Assembly (NCBI GenBank): GCA_964249915.1
Contig: CAXUEL010000191.1
Span: forward strand, 1 to 6,678
DNA: 6,678 nucleotides
From: Lichenicola sp964249915
Lineage (GTDB): Bacteria > Pseudomonadota > Alphaproteobacteria > Acetobacterales > Acetobacteraceae
Reading direction: 5' to 3'
Below, one piece after another: positions 1 through 6,109 of the stretch (its first letter is position 1; every line of letters starts with the position of its first letter). The translations under genes and the position numbers were made by a program. The notes beneath the pieces are model-generated. The model searched no databases. It was given only the letters and a program-made list of their open reading frames with translations, and was not told where the DNA came from.

Positions 1-17
1 ATGTGCCCCCGCCCGCA

Positions 18-240
18 TCACCGCTCCTTCACCTTACGCTCCACGAGCAGGTCGAGCTTGCCGTTCGCCTTCGCCTGCTCGACCTGCACGGCGGCCACGT
101 CCTTGCGGGCGTCAGCGAACTGGCCGGACAGGTTGATGAAGGCGACCGCTCCGGCTGCGATCAGGAACAGGAAGCCGGCGATCAGGCGGTCGATCGCGGC
201 CAGGTCGCGGTCGATCAGGCCGCGATCGACCCCTGATCGC
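18..240 (-). CDS. C-terminal part of a small single-helix membrane protein (unknown), start lost
   Basis: The minus-strand frame ending at a TGA (18-20) reads like real protein over its last 69 or so residues. An Asp/Arg-rich amphipathic stretch (IDRDLAAIDR) leads into a hydrophobic segment of about 19 residues (LIAGFLFLIAAGAVAFINL, roughly 129-185). A charged tail follows (DARKDVAAVQVEQAKANGK, then LDLLVERK) that could form a short coiled coil. The frame is open up to an ATG at 368, but everything beyond about 240 is antisense to conserved sheath-gene sequence, so that N-terminus is not native. I see no ATG, GTG or TTG in frame between the helix and the sheath gene, so the true start seems to be missing. 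Small proteins with one helix and a coiled tail occur among phage XhlA/holin-like families, but I cannot assign this one. It points away from the T6SS genes and does not look like a T6SS component. Confidence 0.45.
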
Positions 241-242
241 CG
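176..242. repeat. Near-perfect inverted repeat, 26/25-bp arms, 16-nt loop
   Basis: The left arm (176-201) and right arm (218-242) are reverse complements apart from one unpaired base, C187 in the left arm. The inner block of 14 bp (188-201 against 218-231, GGTCGATCGCGGCC) and the outer block of 11 bp (176-186 against 232-242, CGGCGATCAGG) each pair perfectly. The loop is 202-217. It lies exactly where the minus-strand gene and the plus-strand sheath gene meet head to head and where both lose a recognisable start. There is no T-run on either side, so it is not a typical intrinsic terminator. Both arms encode the same peptide on opposite strands (AAIDRLIA on the minus strand, and AAIDP/LIAD split over two frames on the plus strand). 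Confidence 0.85.
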
Positions 243-1561
243 ACCACCTCGACGCGATCCTGCACCATCCGCGCCTGCAGCGGCTGGAAGGCTCCTGGCG
301 CGGCCTGGCCTGGCTGGTGGACGGGGTCGATCCGTTGTCGCTGATCCGGGTGCGGGTGCTGTCGGCATCCTGGACCGAGATCGGCCGCGACTTCGACCGG
401 GCGATCGAGTTCGACCAGAGCGCCCTGTTCCGCATGGTCTACGAGGACGAGCTCGGCCGTCCCGGCGGCGAGCCGTTCGGCCTGCTGGTGGTCGACCACG
501 AGATGCGCCACCGCGCCGAGCGCCGCAGTGCCTCCGGGCCGTTGCCGGTGGACGACGTGTCGGCGCTGGCCTCGCTCGGCGCGCTGGCGGCGGCGGCGTT
601 CGCGCCCACGGTGGTGTCGGCGTCGCCGGCGCTGCTGGGGGTGGACCGGTTCGAGGAGCTGGCGCTGTCGTTCGACCCGACCGCGTCGCTGCGCGACGGC
701 GAGCACGCGCGCTGGCGGGGCCTGTCCGCGCAGTTTGGGTCGCGCTTCCTGTGCATGACCCTGCCGCGGGTGCTGGCCCGGCCGCCCTGGGCGGCCGACC
801 CGGCGCGCGGCGAGGGGTTCCGCTACGCCGAGCACGCGCCGGAGCCGCGCCACCGGGTGTGGTCGGTCGCGGGCTACGCCTTCGCCTCGGTGGTGATCCG
901 GGCGCAGAGCCAGTTCCGCTGGCCGGCGGACATACGCGGGATGGAGACCGACCGGCTCGGCGGCGGCCTGGTGCCGGACCTGGTGGTGGAGCCGTTCGGC
1001 ACCGACCGCCTCCGCGACGGCAAGGGGGGCTGGTGCCGGCCGCCGCTCGACCTCGTGCTGACCGACGCGCAGGAACGCCGGCTGGTGGATGCCGGCCTGA
1101 TCCCGCTCAACCGCCTGCCGCACGGCAACGAGGCGCTGTTCACCTCCGTGCGCAGCCTCCATGCGGCGCCGTCCGGCGGAACCGGCGGCCAGGAGCCGGG
1201 GATCGCGGCCGCCAACGAGCGGATCTCGGCGCAGATCAACTCCATGCTGTGCGTGTCGCGCTTCGCCCACTACCTGAAGGTGATGGGCCGCGAGATGGTC
1301 GGCTCGATGCTGACCGCCGGCGAGATCGAGCAGCGGCTGCAGCGCTGGCTGTCGCGCTACACCAACGGCAGCACCCGCGCCGGGCCGGACGCCCGGGCGC
1401 AGCACCCGCTGGTGTCGAGCAAGGTGTCGGTACGCGAGCGACCCGACCGCCCCGGGACCTTCGGCTGCATCATCCACCTGCAGCCGCACTACCAGCTCGA
1501 CGACATCGAGACGACGTTCCGGCTGGTAACCGAGCTCTCGGTGCCTGGCGGGCGGAGCTGA
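224..1561 (+). CDS. impD: TssC-like T6SS contractile sheath protein (ImpD type), 5' end broken
   Basis: This is a sheath large-subunit family protein; the TssB/TssC sheath contracts in the cytoplasm to drive the Hcp tube. Family signatures appear in order. LIADHLDAILHHP and LEGSWRGLAWLV come first, upstream of the GTG at 317. Counting from that GTG, the others are FDQSALFRMVYEDELG (33-48), GGEPFGLLVVD (50-60), MTLPRVLARPPW (147-158), FRWPADIRG (200-208), ANERISAQINSMLCVSRFAH (299-318), and HYQLDDIETTFRLVTELSVPG (391-411, near the C-terminus). The GGLVPDLVVEPF stretch and the position directly before impE fit the divergent second TssC copy (ImpD) better than canonical TssC. The family is usually about 490-510 residues; only about 445 are readable here. 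The first usable start in frame is GTG 317, which would cut off conserved sequence. The frame is open back to a TGA at 137-139 without any ATG, GTG or TTG. A 5' truncation, frameshift or misjoin is therefore likely, and function is uncertain. Confidence 0.88.
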   Translation, partial: DRPLIADHLDAILHHPRLQRLEGSWRGLAWLVDGVDPLSLIRVRVLSASWTEIGRDFDRAIEFDQSALFRMVYEDELGRPGGEPFGLLVVDHEMRHRAERRSASGPLPVDDVSALASLGALAAAAFAPTVVSASPALLGVDRFEELALSFDPTASLRDGEHARWRGLSAQFGSRFLCMTLPRVLARPPWAADPARGEGFRYAEHAPEPRHRVWSVAGYAFASVVIRAQSQFRWPADIRGMETDRLGGGLVPDLVVEPFGTDRLRDGKGGWCRPPLDLVLTDAQERRLVDAGLIPLNRLPHGNEALFTSVRSLHAAPSGGTGGQEPGIAAANERISAQINSMLCVSRFAHYLKVMGREMVGSMLTAGEIEQRLQRWLSRYTNGSTRAGPDARAQHPLVSSKVSVRERPDRPGTFGCIIHLQPHYQLDDIETTFRLVTELSVPGGRS

Positions 1562-1672
1562 CGGACGCCCGTCCCGGCGCGACGGCGACAAGCGGGCTGG
1601 CAGGGATGCCGGAAAAGTGAAAAACTGTACACTGTCGGCAGGCATCTAACCGCCGGCGAACATGGTGGGGAC
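1562..1672 (+). other. Intergenic gap between impD-like gene and impE
   Basis: This is the only sizeable gap inside the gene cluster (111 nt). It holds an A-rich patch (about 1611-1625) that stands out in this GC-rich DNA, followed by a direct repeat of ACTGT spaced by two bases (1624-1635). A short stem (1597-1612, with loop GGGA) lies just before the patch. I see no clear -35/-10 pair, no sigma-54 site and no T-run, so neither an internal promoter nor a terminator can be claimed. The gap is still the best place for one. Confidence 0.4.
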
Positions 1673-2509
1673 ATGGGCGACGGGCAGAACGGTGCGATCC
1701 CTCCAGGAGCGGACCCCGGCGGCGTCGGCGCGCTGTTCCGGGCGGGACGGCTGCAGGAGGCGGTGGCGCTGGCCGGCGACACCGTGCGCCGCGCGCCTGG
1801 CGACGTGGCGAACCGGCTGCTGCTGGCCGAGATTCTGCTGTTCGACGGCAACGCCGGACGCGCCGACAAGGTGCTGGACGCCGCCGAGGCGGTGGACCCG
1901 TCGCTGGGACTGTACGTGTCGGAGTTCCGCCACCTGCTGCGGGCCGAGGCGATCCGGCGGCAGTGCTGGCAGGAGGGCCGGGTGCCGGAGTTCCTGGGCG
2001 AGCCGACCGAGGCGCTGCAGCACAGCCTGAAGGCGCTGGCGGCGCGGCGCGCCGGCGACGAGGGTGCGGCCGCCGAGGCGGCGGCGGCGGCGGAAGCGGT
2101 GCGTCCGCACGTCGCCGGACACCACGGCGAGACGCCGTTCGATGACTTCCGCGACGCCGACGACCTGTGCGCCGGGCTGGTCGAGGTGCTGACCGCGACC
2201 GGACGCTATTTCTGGGTGCCGGTGGAGCGGATTGCCGAGATGGCGTTCGCCGCCCCGCGACGCACGCGCGACCTGTTCTGGCGGCGCTGCAGCATGACGG
2301 TCAGCGGCGGCCCGGACGGCGACGTGTACGTCCCGGCGCTCTACCTCGATCCGCAGGAGGCGGACCCGGCGGGGAACGGTCCCTTGCGCATCGGCGACGC
2401 CACCGACTGGGTCGGCGACCGGGTGGTGCGCGGGCGCGGCCAGCGCGTGTTCCTGGCCGGCGAGGACGGGCTGGCGATCCGCGACCTGTCGGAGCTGCGG
2501 TTCGGATGA
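1673..2509 (+). CDS. impE: T6SS accessory protein ImpE/TagJ (TPR-like N-terminus)
   Basis: The 278-residue product matches the ImpE/TagJ (SciE, HsiE) family. The N-terminal 20-145 region is a run of Ala/Leu-rich helices with TPR-like spacing (ALFRAGRLQEAVALAGD, then DVANRLLLAEILLFDGN). The C-terminal half carries the diagnostic stretch FDDFRDADDLCAGLVEVLTA (156-175), then YFWVPVERI (179-187), RRTRDLFWRR (196-205) and GGPDGDVYVPALY (212-224). In Pseudomonas aeruginosa the homologue HsiE1 binds the N-terminal helix of the sheath subunit TssB and is linked to ClpV-dependent sheath recycling; a similar role here is inference. The ATG at 1673 follows a purine-rich GGTGGGGAC with unusually short spacing. 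No better in-frame start is seen. An Ala/Glu low-complexity run (130-143) from GCG/GCC codons links the two halves. Its stop overlaps an ATG at 2506. Confidence 0.93.
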   Translation: MGDGQNGAIPPGADPGGVGALFRAGRLQEAVALAGDTVRRAPGDVANRLLLAEILLFDGNAGRADKVLDAAEAVDPSLGLYVSEFRHLLRAEAIRRQCWQEGRVPEFLGEPTEALQHSLKALAARRAGDEGAAAEAAAAAEAVRPHVAGHHGETPFDDFRDADDLCAGLVEVLTATGRYFWVPVERIAEMAFAAPRRTRDLFWRRCSMTVSGGPDGDVYVPALYLDPQEADPAGNGPLRIGDATDWVGDRVVRGRGQRVFLAGEDGLAIRDLSELRFG

Positions 2510-2529
2510 GCCGCCGGGCGCGGGCGTGA
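2506..2529 (+). other. Possible 7-codon minicistron between impE and tssE
   Basis: An ATG at 2506 overlaps the impE stop as ATGA and reads seven codons (MSRRARA) to a TGA at 2527-2529. That stop overlaps the Shine-Dalgarno-like GAGGG used by tssE. It could be a leftover start or a coupling relay that carries ribosomes from impE to the TTG start of tssE. It could equally be chance, since ATGA overlaps arise easily at stops. Confidence 0.2.
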
Positions 2530-2532
2530 GGG
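2528..2532 (+). promoter_or_regulatory. Ribosome binding site deciding the TTG start of tssE
   Basis: GAGGG lies 7 nt before TTG 2540. In that frame no ATG, GTG or other TTG occurs between the impE stop and 2540, so this site supports the TTG as the start. Confidence 0.55.
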
Positions 2533-2539
2533 TGCGGCG

Positions 2540-3043
2540 TTGAGAAGCCCCCGCGAGGCTGGGCGCGAGGCGCCGCGGCGGGCGCTGGGCTCGGTGCTCG
2601 ACCGGCTGCTCGACGACGCGGCCTCGGCCTCCGATCCGCAGGGCGGCCGCGATCCGGTGGCCGAGCTGCGCGGGGCGGTGCATCGCGACCTCGAGGCGTT
2701 GCTGAACGCGCGCCGGCCGTGGCGCGGAATCCCCGGCCATGCGGCGGCACAGGGCTCCAGCCTGTCCTACGGCGTGCCGGACTTCACCTCCGGCGCGCTG
2801 AACCACCGCGACGAGCGGGAAGCGCTGCGACACGAGATCGAGCTGACCATTCGCCGGCACGAGCCGCGCCTGACCCAGGTCCGGGTGCGGCTGCATGACG
2901 AGCCGGACCGGCTGCGCGCGGTGCTCCGGTTCCGCATCGAGGCGGTGCTGCGCGTCGAGCCGGTGGTGGCGCCGATCGCGTTCGACACCGCCGTGCACGC
3001 CGCCACCGCCGCCGTGGTGCTGCAGCTGCAGCAGGGCGGCTGA
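2540..3043 (+). CDS. tssE: T6SS baseplate subunit TssE (gp25-like, ImpF)
   Basis: The 167-residue product belongs to the GPW/gp25 family, the baseplate protein that contacts the sheath and the TssFG wedge and starts sheath assembly. Family marks are the N-terminal LGSVLDRLLDD (16-26), the helix AELRGAVHRDLEALLNARR (41-59), YGVPDFTSG (77-85), a charged helix ALRHEIELTIRRHEPRL (95-111), and the closing strands VRVRL (114-118), FRIEAVLRVE (131-140) and PIAFDT (145-150). The length is at the usual size for TssE. The start is a TTG backed by GAGGG at 7 nt. It sits 30 nt after impE in the same frame and 4 nt before tssF, clearly within one operon. The gene looks intact. Confidence 0.93.
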   Translation: MRSPREAGREAPRRALGSVLDRLLDDAASASDPQGGRDPVAELRGAVHRDLEALLNARRPWRGIPGHAAAQGSSLSYGVPDFTSGALNHRDEREALRHEIELTIRRHEPRLTQVRVRLHDEPDRLRAVLRFRIEAVLRVEPVVAPIAFDTAVHAATAAVVLQLQQGG

Positions 3044-3047
3044 AGCC

Positions 3048-4883
3048 GTGACCGATCCGCTTCTTCCCTACTACAACCGGGAGCTGTCGGCGCTGCGCGA
3101 GCTCGCGGCGCAGTTTGCCGAGGCCAACCCCAAGGCGGCGGGGCGGCTGCGGCTTGGGCCGGATTCCGCCGACGACCCGCATGTCGGGCGGCTGCTGGAA
3201 GGGGTGGCGTTCCTGGCCGGCCGGGTGCACCGGCGGCTGGACGACGAGTTCCCCGAGCTCACCGACGCGCTGCTCGGCGTGCTGTATCCGCACTACCTGG
3301 CGCCGGTGCCGTCGGCGGCGATCATGCAGTTCACCTGCCAGCCCGACCTGCGCGTGCCGGTGACGGTGCCGCGCGGCACCGCGATCGAGACCGATCCGGT
3401 GGAGGGCGAGCCGTGCTCGTTCACCACCACCGCCGACGTCACCCTGTGGCCGGTCCGGGTGGACGGGGTGCGCCTGACCGGGCTGCCGCTGGCCGCCCCG
3501 GTGAACCCGCAGGCGCGCGGCGCCCGCTCGGTGCTGCGCCTGGCGCTGGCTACCGTGGACCCGGAGGCGGGGTTCGCAGAGCTGGGAGTGGACCGGCTGC
3601 GCCTGTTCCTGCGCGGGCCGATCGAGCAGAGCCTGCTGCTGTACGAGCTGATCTGCCGCAACTGCGTCGGCATCGCCTGCGCGGACGGGCCGAACGACCC
3701 GTCGCCGACCCTGCTGCCGGCATCGAGCGTGCAGGCGGCGGGCTTCGCGGATGCCGAAGGGCTGTATCCGTGGTCGGCGCGCTCGTTCTCCGGCTTCCGC
3801 CTGCTGACCGAGTACTTCGCGCTGCCGGAGAAGTTCCTGTTCGTCGACCTCCTCGGGCTCGACGCGCGCACCCTGCTGCACGCCGGCAACCGGATGGAGG
3901 TGTTCCTCTACCTCGACCGCGCGGCGCCGGAGATGGAGCGCACGCTGCGCCCCGACGCGCTGGCGCTCGGCTGCGTGCCGATGGTCAACCTGTTCCCCCG
4001 CCGCTGCGAGCCGGTGGCGCTGACCCACGAGGACACCGAGTACCACGTTTCGGCCGACCACCGGCGTGCGCGCAGCCTGGAGATCTGGAGCGTCGAGCGG
4101 GTGCGCGAACTGCACGGCGACGGCAGCTTGCGCCCGTGGCGGCCGTTCTATCGCCATGCCCCCTATGACGCCGAGGCCGGCGAGGCAGCCGACGTCCCGG
4201 CCGGCTACTACAACGTGGTGCGGCGCGCCGCGTCGCCAGCGGTCGGCGGCTCGGAGGTGTTCCTGGCGGTGATGGACCCGACCCTGTCGGTGGACCGGCC
4301 GGCCGACTCGGTGCTGTCGGTGGACGCGCTGTGCTCCAACCGCGACCTGCCGGCGCAGCTGCCGTTCGGCGGCGACCAGCCGCGCCTGCACCTGTCGGAA
4401 GGCATGAGCGCGGTGCTGTCGCTGTCCTGCCTGACGCCGATCTCCAGCGCGCTCAGGGCGCAGCTGCACGACAACCGCGCCTGGCGGCTGATCTCGCACC
4501 TGTCGCTCAGCCACCTGTCGGTGGTGGGGGGTGCGGCTGCGGCGGACACCCTGCGCGAGGTGCTCAGGCTCTACGACCTGCACGACAGCGCGGAAACCCG
4601 CAGCGCCATCGCCGGCCTGGTGGAGGTGAGCGCCACCGGCGGCACCGCGCGCGTGCCGGGCGCGCGGCCGGGCGCGTTCTGCCGCGGGCTGGACGTGCAG
4701 CTCACCTTCGAGCCCAGGCTGTGGAGCGCGTCCGGGCTGTTCCTCCTGGCCTCCGTGCTGGAGCGGTTCCTGGCGCTGCACGCCACCGTCAACTCGTTCG
4801 TGCGCACCTCGGTGGTGCTGCAAGGCAGGCCCGGGGTGGTGGCCGCGTTCCCGCCGCGTGCCGGCGCGCGCGTCCTATTGTGA
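3048..4883 (+). CDS. tssF: T6SS baseplate subunit TssF (ImpG/VasA)
   Basis: The 611-residue product is TssF, the largest wedge protein of the T6SS baseplate, which pairs with TssG and joins the baseplate to the membrane complex; it is cytoplasmic. The N-terminus is classical: LLPYYNRELSALRELAAQFA, then PKAAGRL, DDPHVGRLLEGVAFLAGRVH and LDDEFPELTDALLGVLYPHY, ending in LAPVPS. Later family marks are VTVPRGTAIETDP, FADAEGLYPWSARSFSGFRL, LTEYFALPEKFLFVDLLGL, and the C-terminal FLLASVLERFLALHATVNSF followed by VRTSVVLQGR. The GTG at 3048 gives a start directly on TDPLLPYYNREL; it follows the tssE stop by 4 nt, with a purine-rich AGGGCGG 8 nt upstream. The frame is open further upstream, but that part is antisense-like shadow inside tssE. 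Length is normal for the family and I see no break. Confidence 0.96.
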   Translation: MTDPLLPYYNRELSALRELAAQFAEANPKAAGRLRLGPDSADDPHVGRLLEGVAFLAGRVHRRLDDEFPELTDALLGVLYPHYLAPVPSAAIMQFTCQPDLRVPVTVPRGTAIETDPVEGEPCSFTTTADVTLWPVRVDGVRLTGLPLAAPVNPQARGARSVLRLALATVDPEAGFAELGVDRLRLFLRGPIEQSLLLYELICRNCVGIACADGPNDPSPTLLPASSVQAAGFADAEGLYPWSARSFSGFRLLTEYFALPEKFLFVDLLGLDARTLLHAGNRMEVFLYLDRAAPEMERTLRPDALALGCVPMVNLFPRRCEPVALTHEDTEYHVSADHRRARSLEIWSVERVRELHGDGSLRPWRPFYRHAPYDAEAGEAADVPAGYYNVVRRAASPAVGGSEVFLAVMDPTLSVDRPADSVLSVDALCSNRDLPAQLPFGGDQPRLHLSEGMSAVLSLSCLTPISSALRAQLHDNRAWRLISHLSLSHLSVVGGAAAADTLREVLRLYDLHDSAETRSAIAGLVEVSATGGTARVPGARPGAFCRGLDVQLTFEPRLWSASGLFLLASVLERFLALHATVNSFVRTSVVLQGRPGVVAAFPPRAGARVLL

Positions 4884-6109
4884 GCGGTGCCGGACACGGG
4901 CCGGAGCCCGGGCTGCCGGCGACGGTCGACGATCCGCAGGCCGCCGACACCTTCGCCCCTGACGATCCGGCAGCACTGCCGGTCCTGCCGCAGCCAGGCC
5001 GGTCCCCGCGTCGCAAGGCGGTCCAGAGCCTGCTGGACCGGCTGCTCCGGCAGCCGCAGCGGTTCGGCTTCGACGCCGCGGTGATGCTGCTGATGCAGGC
5101 GGCACGGCGCCGCGATCCCGGCCGGGCGGTGCGGTTCCATGCCCCGGCCGGGCTCGGCTATCCCGCCGCCGACGTGCTGGCGGTGCAGCGTCGCCCGGAC
5201 GGCTACCACGCCACGGTGACGCCGATCGGCCTGACCGGGCCGTCCGGGGTGCTGCCACGCCCGTACAGCGAGATGGTGGTGGCCGAGCAGCGCCGACGCT
5301 CGCCGGCGCTGGCGGCGTTCCTGGACGTGCTGGCGCAGCGTCCGGTGGCGCTGTTCGCCGAGGCCGCGATCAAGTACCGGCCGCATCGGGCCGCCGCCGC
5401 GGCGCTGGTCGAGCGGCAGGAGCGGGAGGCGGCGCGGGCGTTCGAGCTCGGCGTCGGGCTCGGCCTGGACCCGGAGCCGGTCACGCCGCCCGACCCGCTG
5501 GGCGCGCTGCTGCTGGCGCTGGACGGGTTCGGCACCCCCAACCTGCTGGATCGGCTCGGGCTCGACCCGGCGCCGCTGCTGCACTACGCGGGCCAATTCG
5601 CGACCCGGCCGCGCTCGGCCGACCGGCTGGCCGCGATCGTGTCGGACTGGCTGGGCCAGCCGGTGGTGGTCGAGCAGTTCGCCGGCGCCTGGCTGCCGCT
5701 GCGGCCGGAGGAGCGCTCGGCGCTGCCGGTGACGCTGCCGAACGGGCAGGCGGCGCCCTCGTTCAACCAGCTCGGCGTCGACGCCGCGGCGGGAACGCGC
5801 TGCTGGGACGTGCAGTCGCGGATCGTGCTGCGGATCGGGCCGCTCGGCCTGCCGGAGTTCCTGTCGCTGCTGCCGTCCGGGCGCCGGCTGCAGCACATGG
5901 TGGCGCTGGTGCGCGCCTTCCTGGGGCTGGAGGTGGCGTTCGCGGTCAACCCGGTGCTGGTGCGCGACGCGGTGCCGGCGCTGGAGATGGGGGCGGTGGA
6001 GCCGCCGCGCCTGGGCTGGAACAGCTGGCTGCCGGTGTCCGCCCGCGCGGAGGATGCCGCCGAGGCGGTGTTCGAGGCGGACCTGGTGGAGCGGGAGGTG
6101 CGGGCGTGA
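4880..6109 (+). CDS. tssG: T6SS baseplate subunit TssG (ImpH/VasB), with N-terminal extension
   Basis: The 409-residue product is TssG, the partner of TssF in the baseplate wedge. Family signatures include LLRQPQRFGFDAAVMLLMQ (55-73), the strand RAVRFHAPAGLGYPAADV, LTGPSGVLPRPYSEMV, a helix with FLDVLAQRPVALFAEA, GQFATRPRSADRLAAIVSDW, VEQFAGAWLPL, LGVDAAAGTRCWDVQSRIVL followed by RIGPL, and LLPSGRRLQHMVALVRAFLG. The GTG at 4880 overlaps the tssF stop as GTGA, indicating translational coupling; no other start occurs before the conserved core. The first 47 or so residues are rich in Pro, Asp and Ala and lack family motifs. They make the protein longer than the roughly 330-360 residues typical of TssG. 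Its own stop overlaps the next gene by 4 nt. Confidence 0.94.
   Translation: MSGAGHGPEPGLPATVDDPQAADTFAPDDPAALPVLPQPGRSPRRKAVQSLLDRLLRQPQRFGFDAAVMLLMQAARRRDPGRAVRFHAPAGLGYPAADVLAVQRRPDGYHATVTPIGLTGPSGVLPRPYSEMVVAEQRRRSPALAAFLDVLAQRPVALFAEAAIKYRPHRAAAAALVERQEREAARAFELGVGLGLDPEPVTPPDPLGALLLALDGFGTPNLLDRLGLDPAPLLHYAGQFATRPRSADRLAAIVSDWLGQPVVVEQFAGAWLPLRPEERSALPVTLPNGQAAPSFNQLGVDAAAGTRCWDVQSRIVLRIGPLGLPEFLSLLPSGRRLQHMVALVRAFLGLEVAFAVNPVLVRDAVPALEMGAVEPPRLGWNSWLPVSARAEDAAEAVFEADLVEREVRA
6093..6098 (+). promoter_or_regulatory. Strong ribosome binding site for the methyltransferase
   Basis: GGGAGG lies inside the tssG 3' end, 7 nt before GTG 6106. It is the best Shine-Dalgarno match in the window and fixes the GTG as the start despite the overlap with the tssG stop. 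Confidence 0.65.

Noticed and set aside
3..236. Plus-strand 77-codon frame before the sheath gene, as a possible sheath N-terminus
   Set aside because: Most of it is antisense to the minus-strand membrane protein, which looks more protein-like. Only its last ten or so codons resemble the sheath protein.
1597..1612. Possible intrinsic terminator after the sheath gene (short stem, loop GGGA)
   Set aside because: The stem is only about six pairs with a wobble and is followed by A-rich rather than T-rich sequence.
1598..1612. Sigma-54-like TGGCAGG element
   Set aside because: The GC of the -12 element is not at the required spacing, so only half of the motif is present.
1..1620. Long plus-strand frame 1 reading frame of 539 codons
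   Set aside because: It is Arg/Pro/Ala/Gly-rich with no family motifs and overlaps the clear sheath protein in another frame; a GC-rich shadow.
2070..2100. GCG/GCC-rich repeat in impE as a possible expansion
   Set aside because: It is a plain Ala/Glu low-complexity linker in an intact frame, common in GC-rich genomes.
2784..4823. 679-codon minus-strand reading frame opposite tssF
   Set aside because: It is rich in Arg, His and Gln with low-complexity runs, the usual antisense signature of a GC-rich gene; the plus strand encodes unmistakable TssF.
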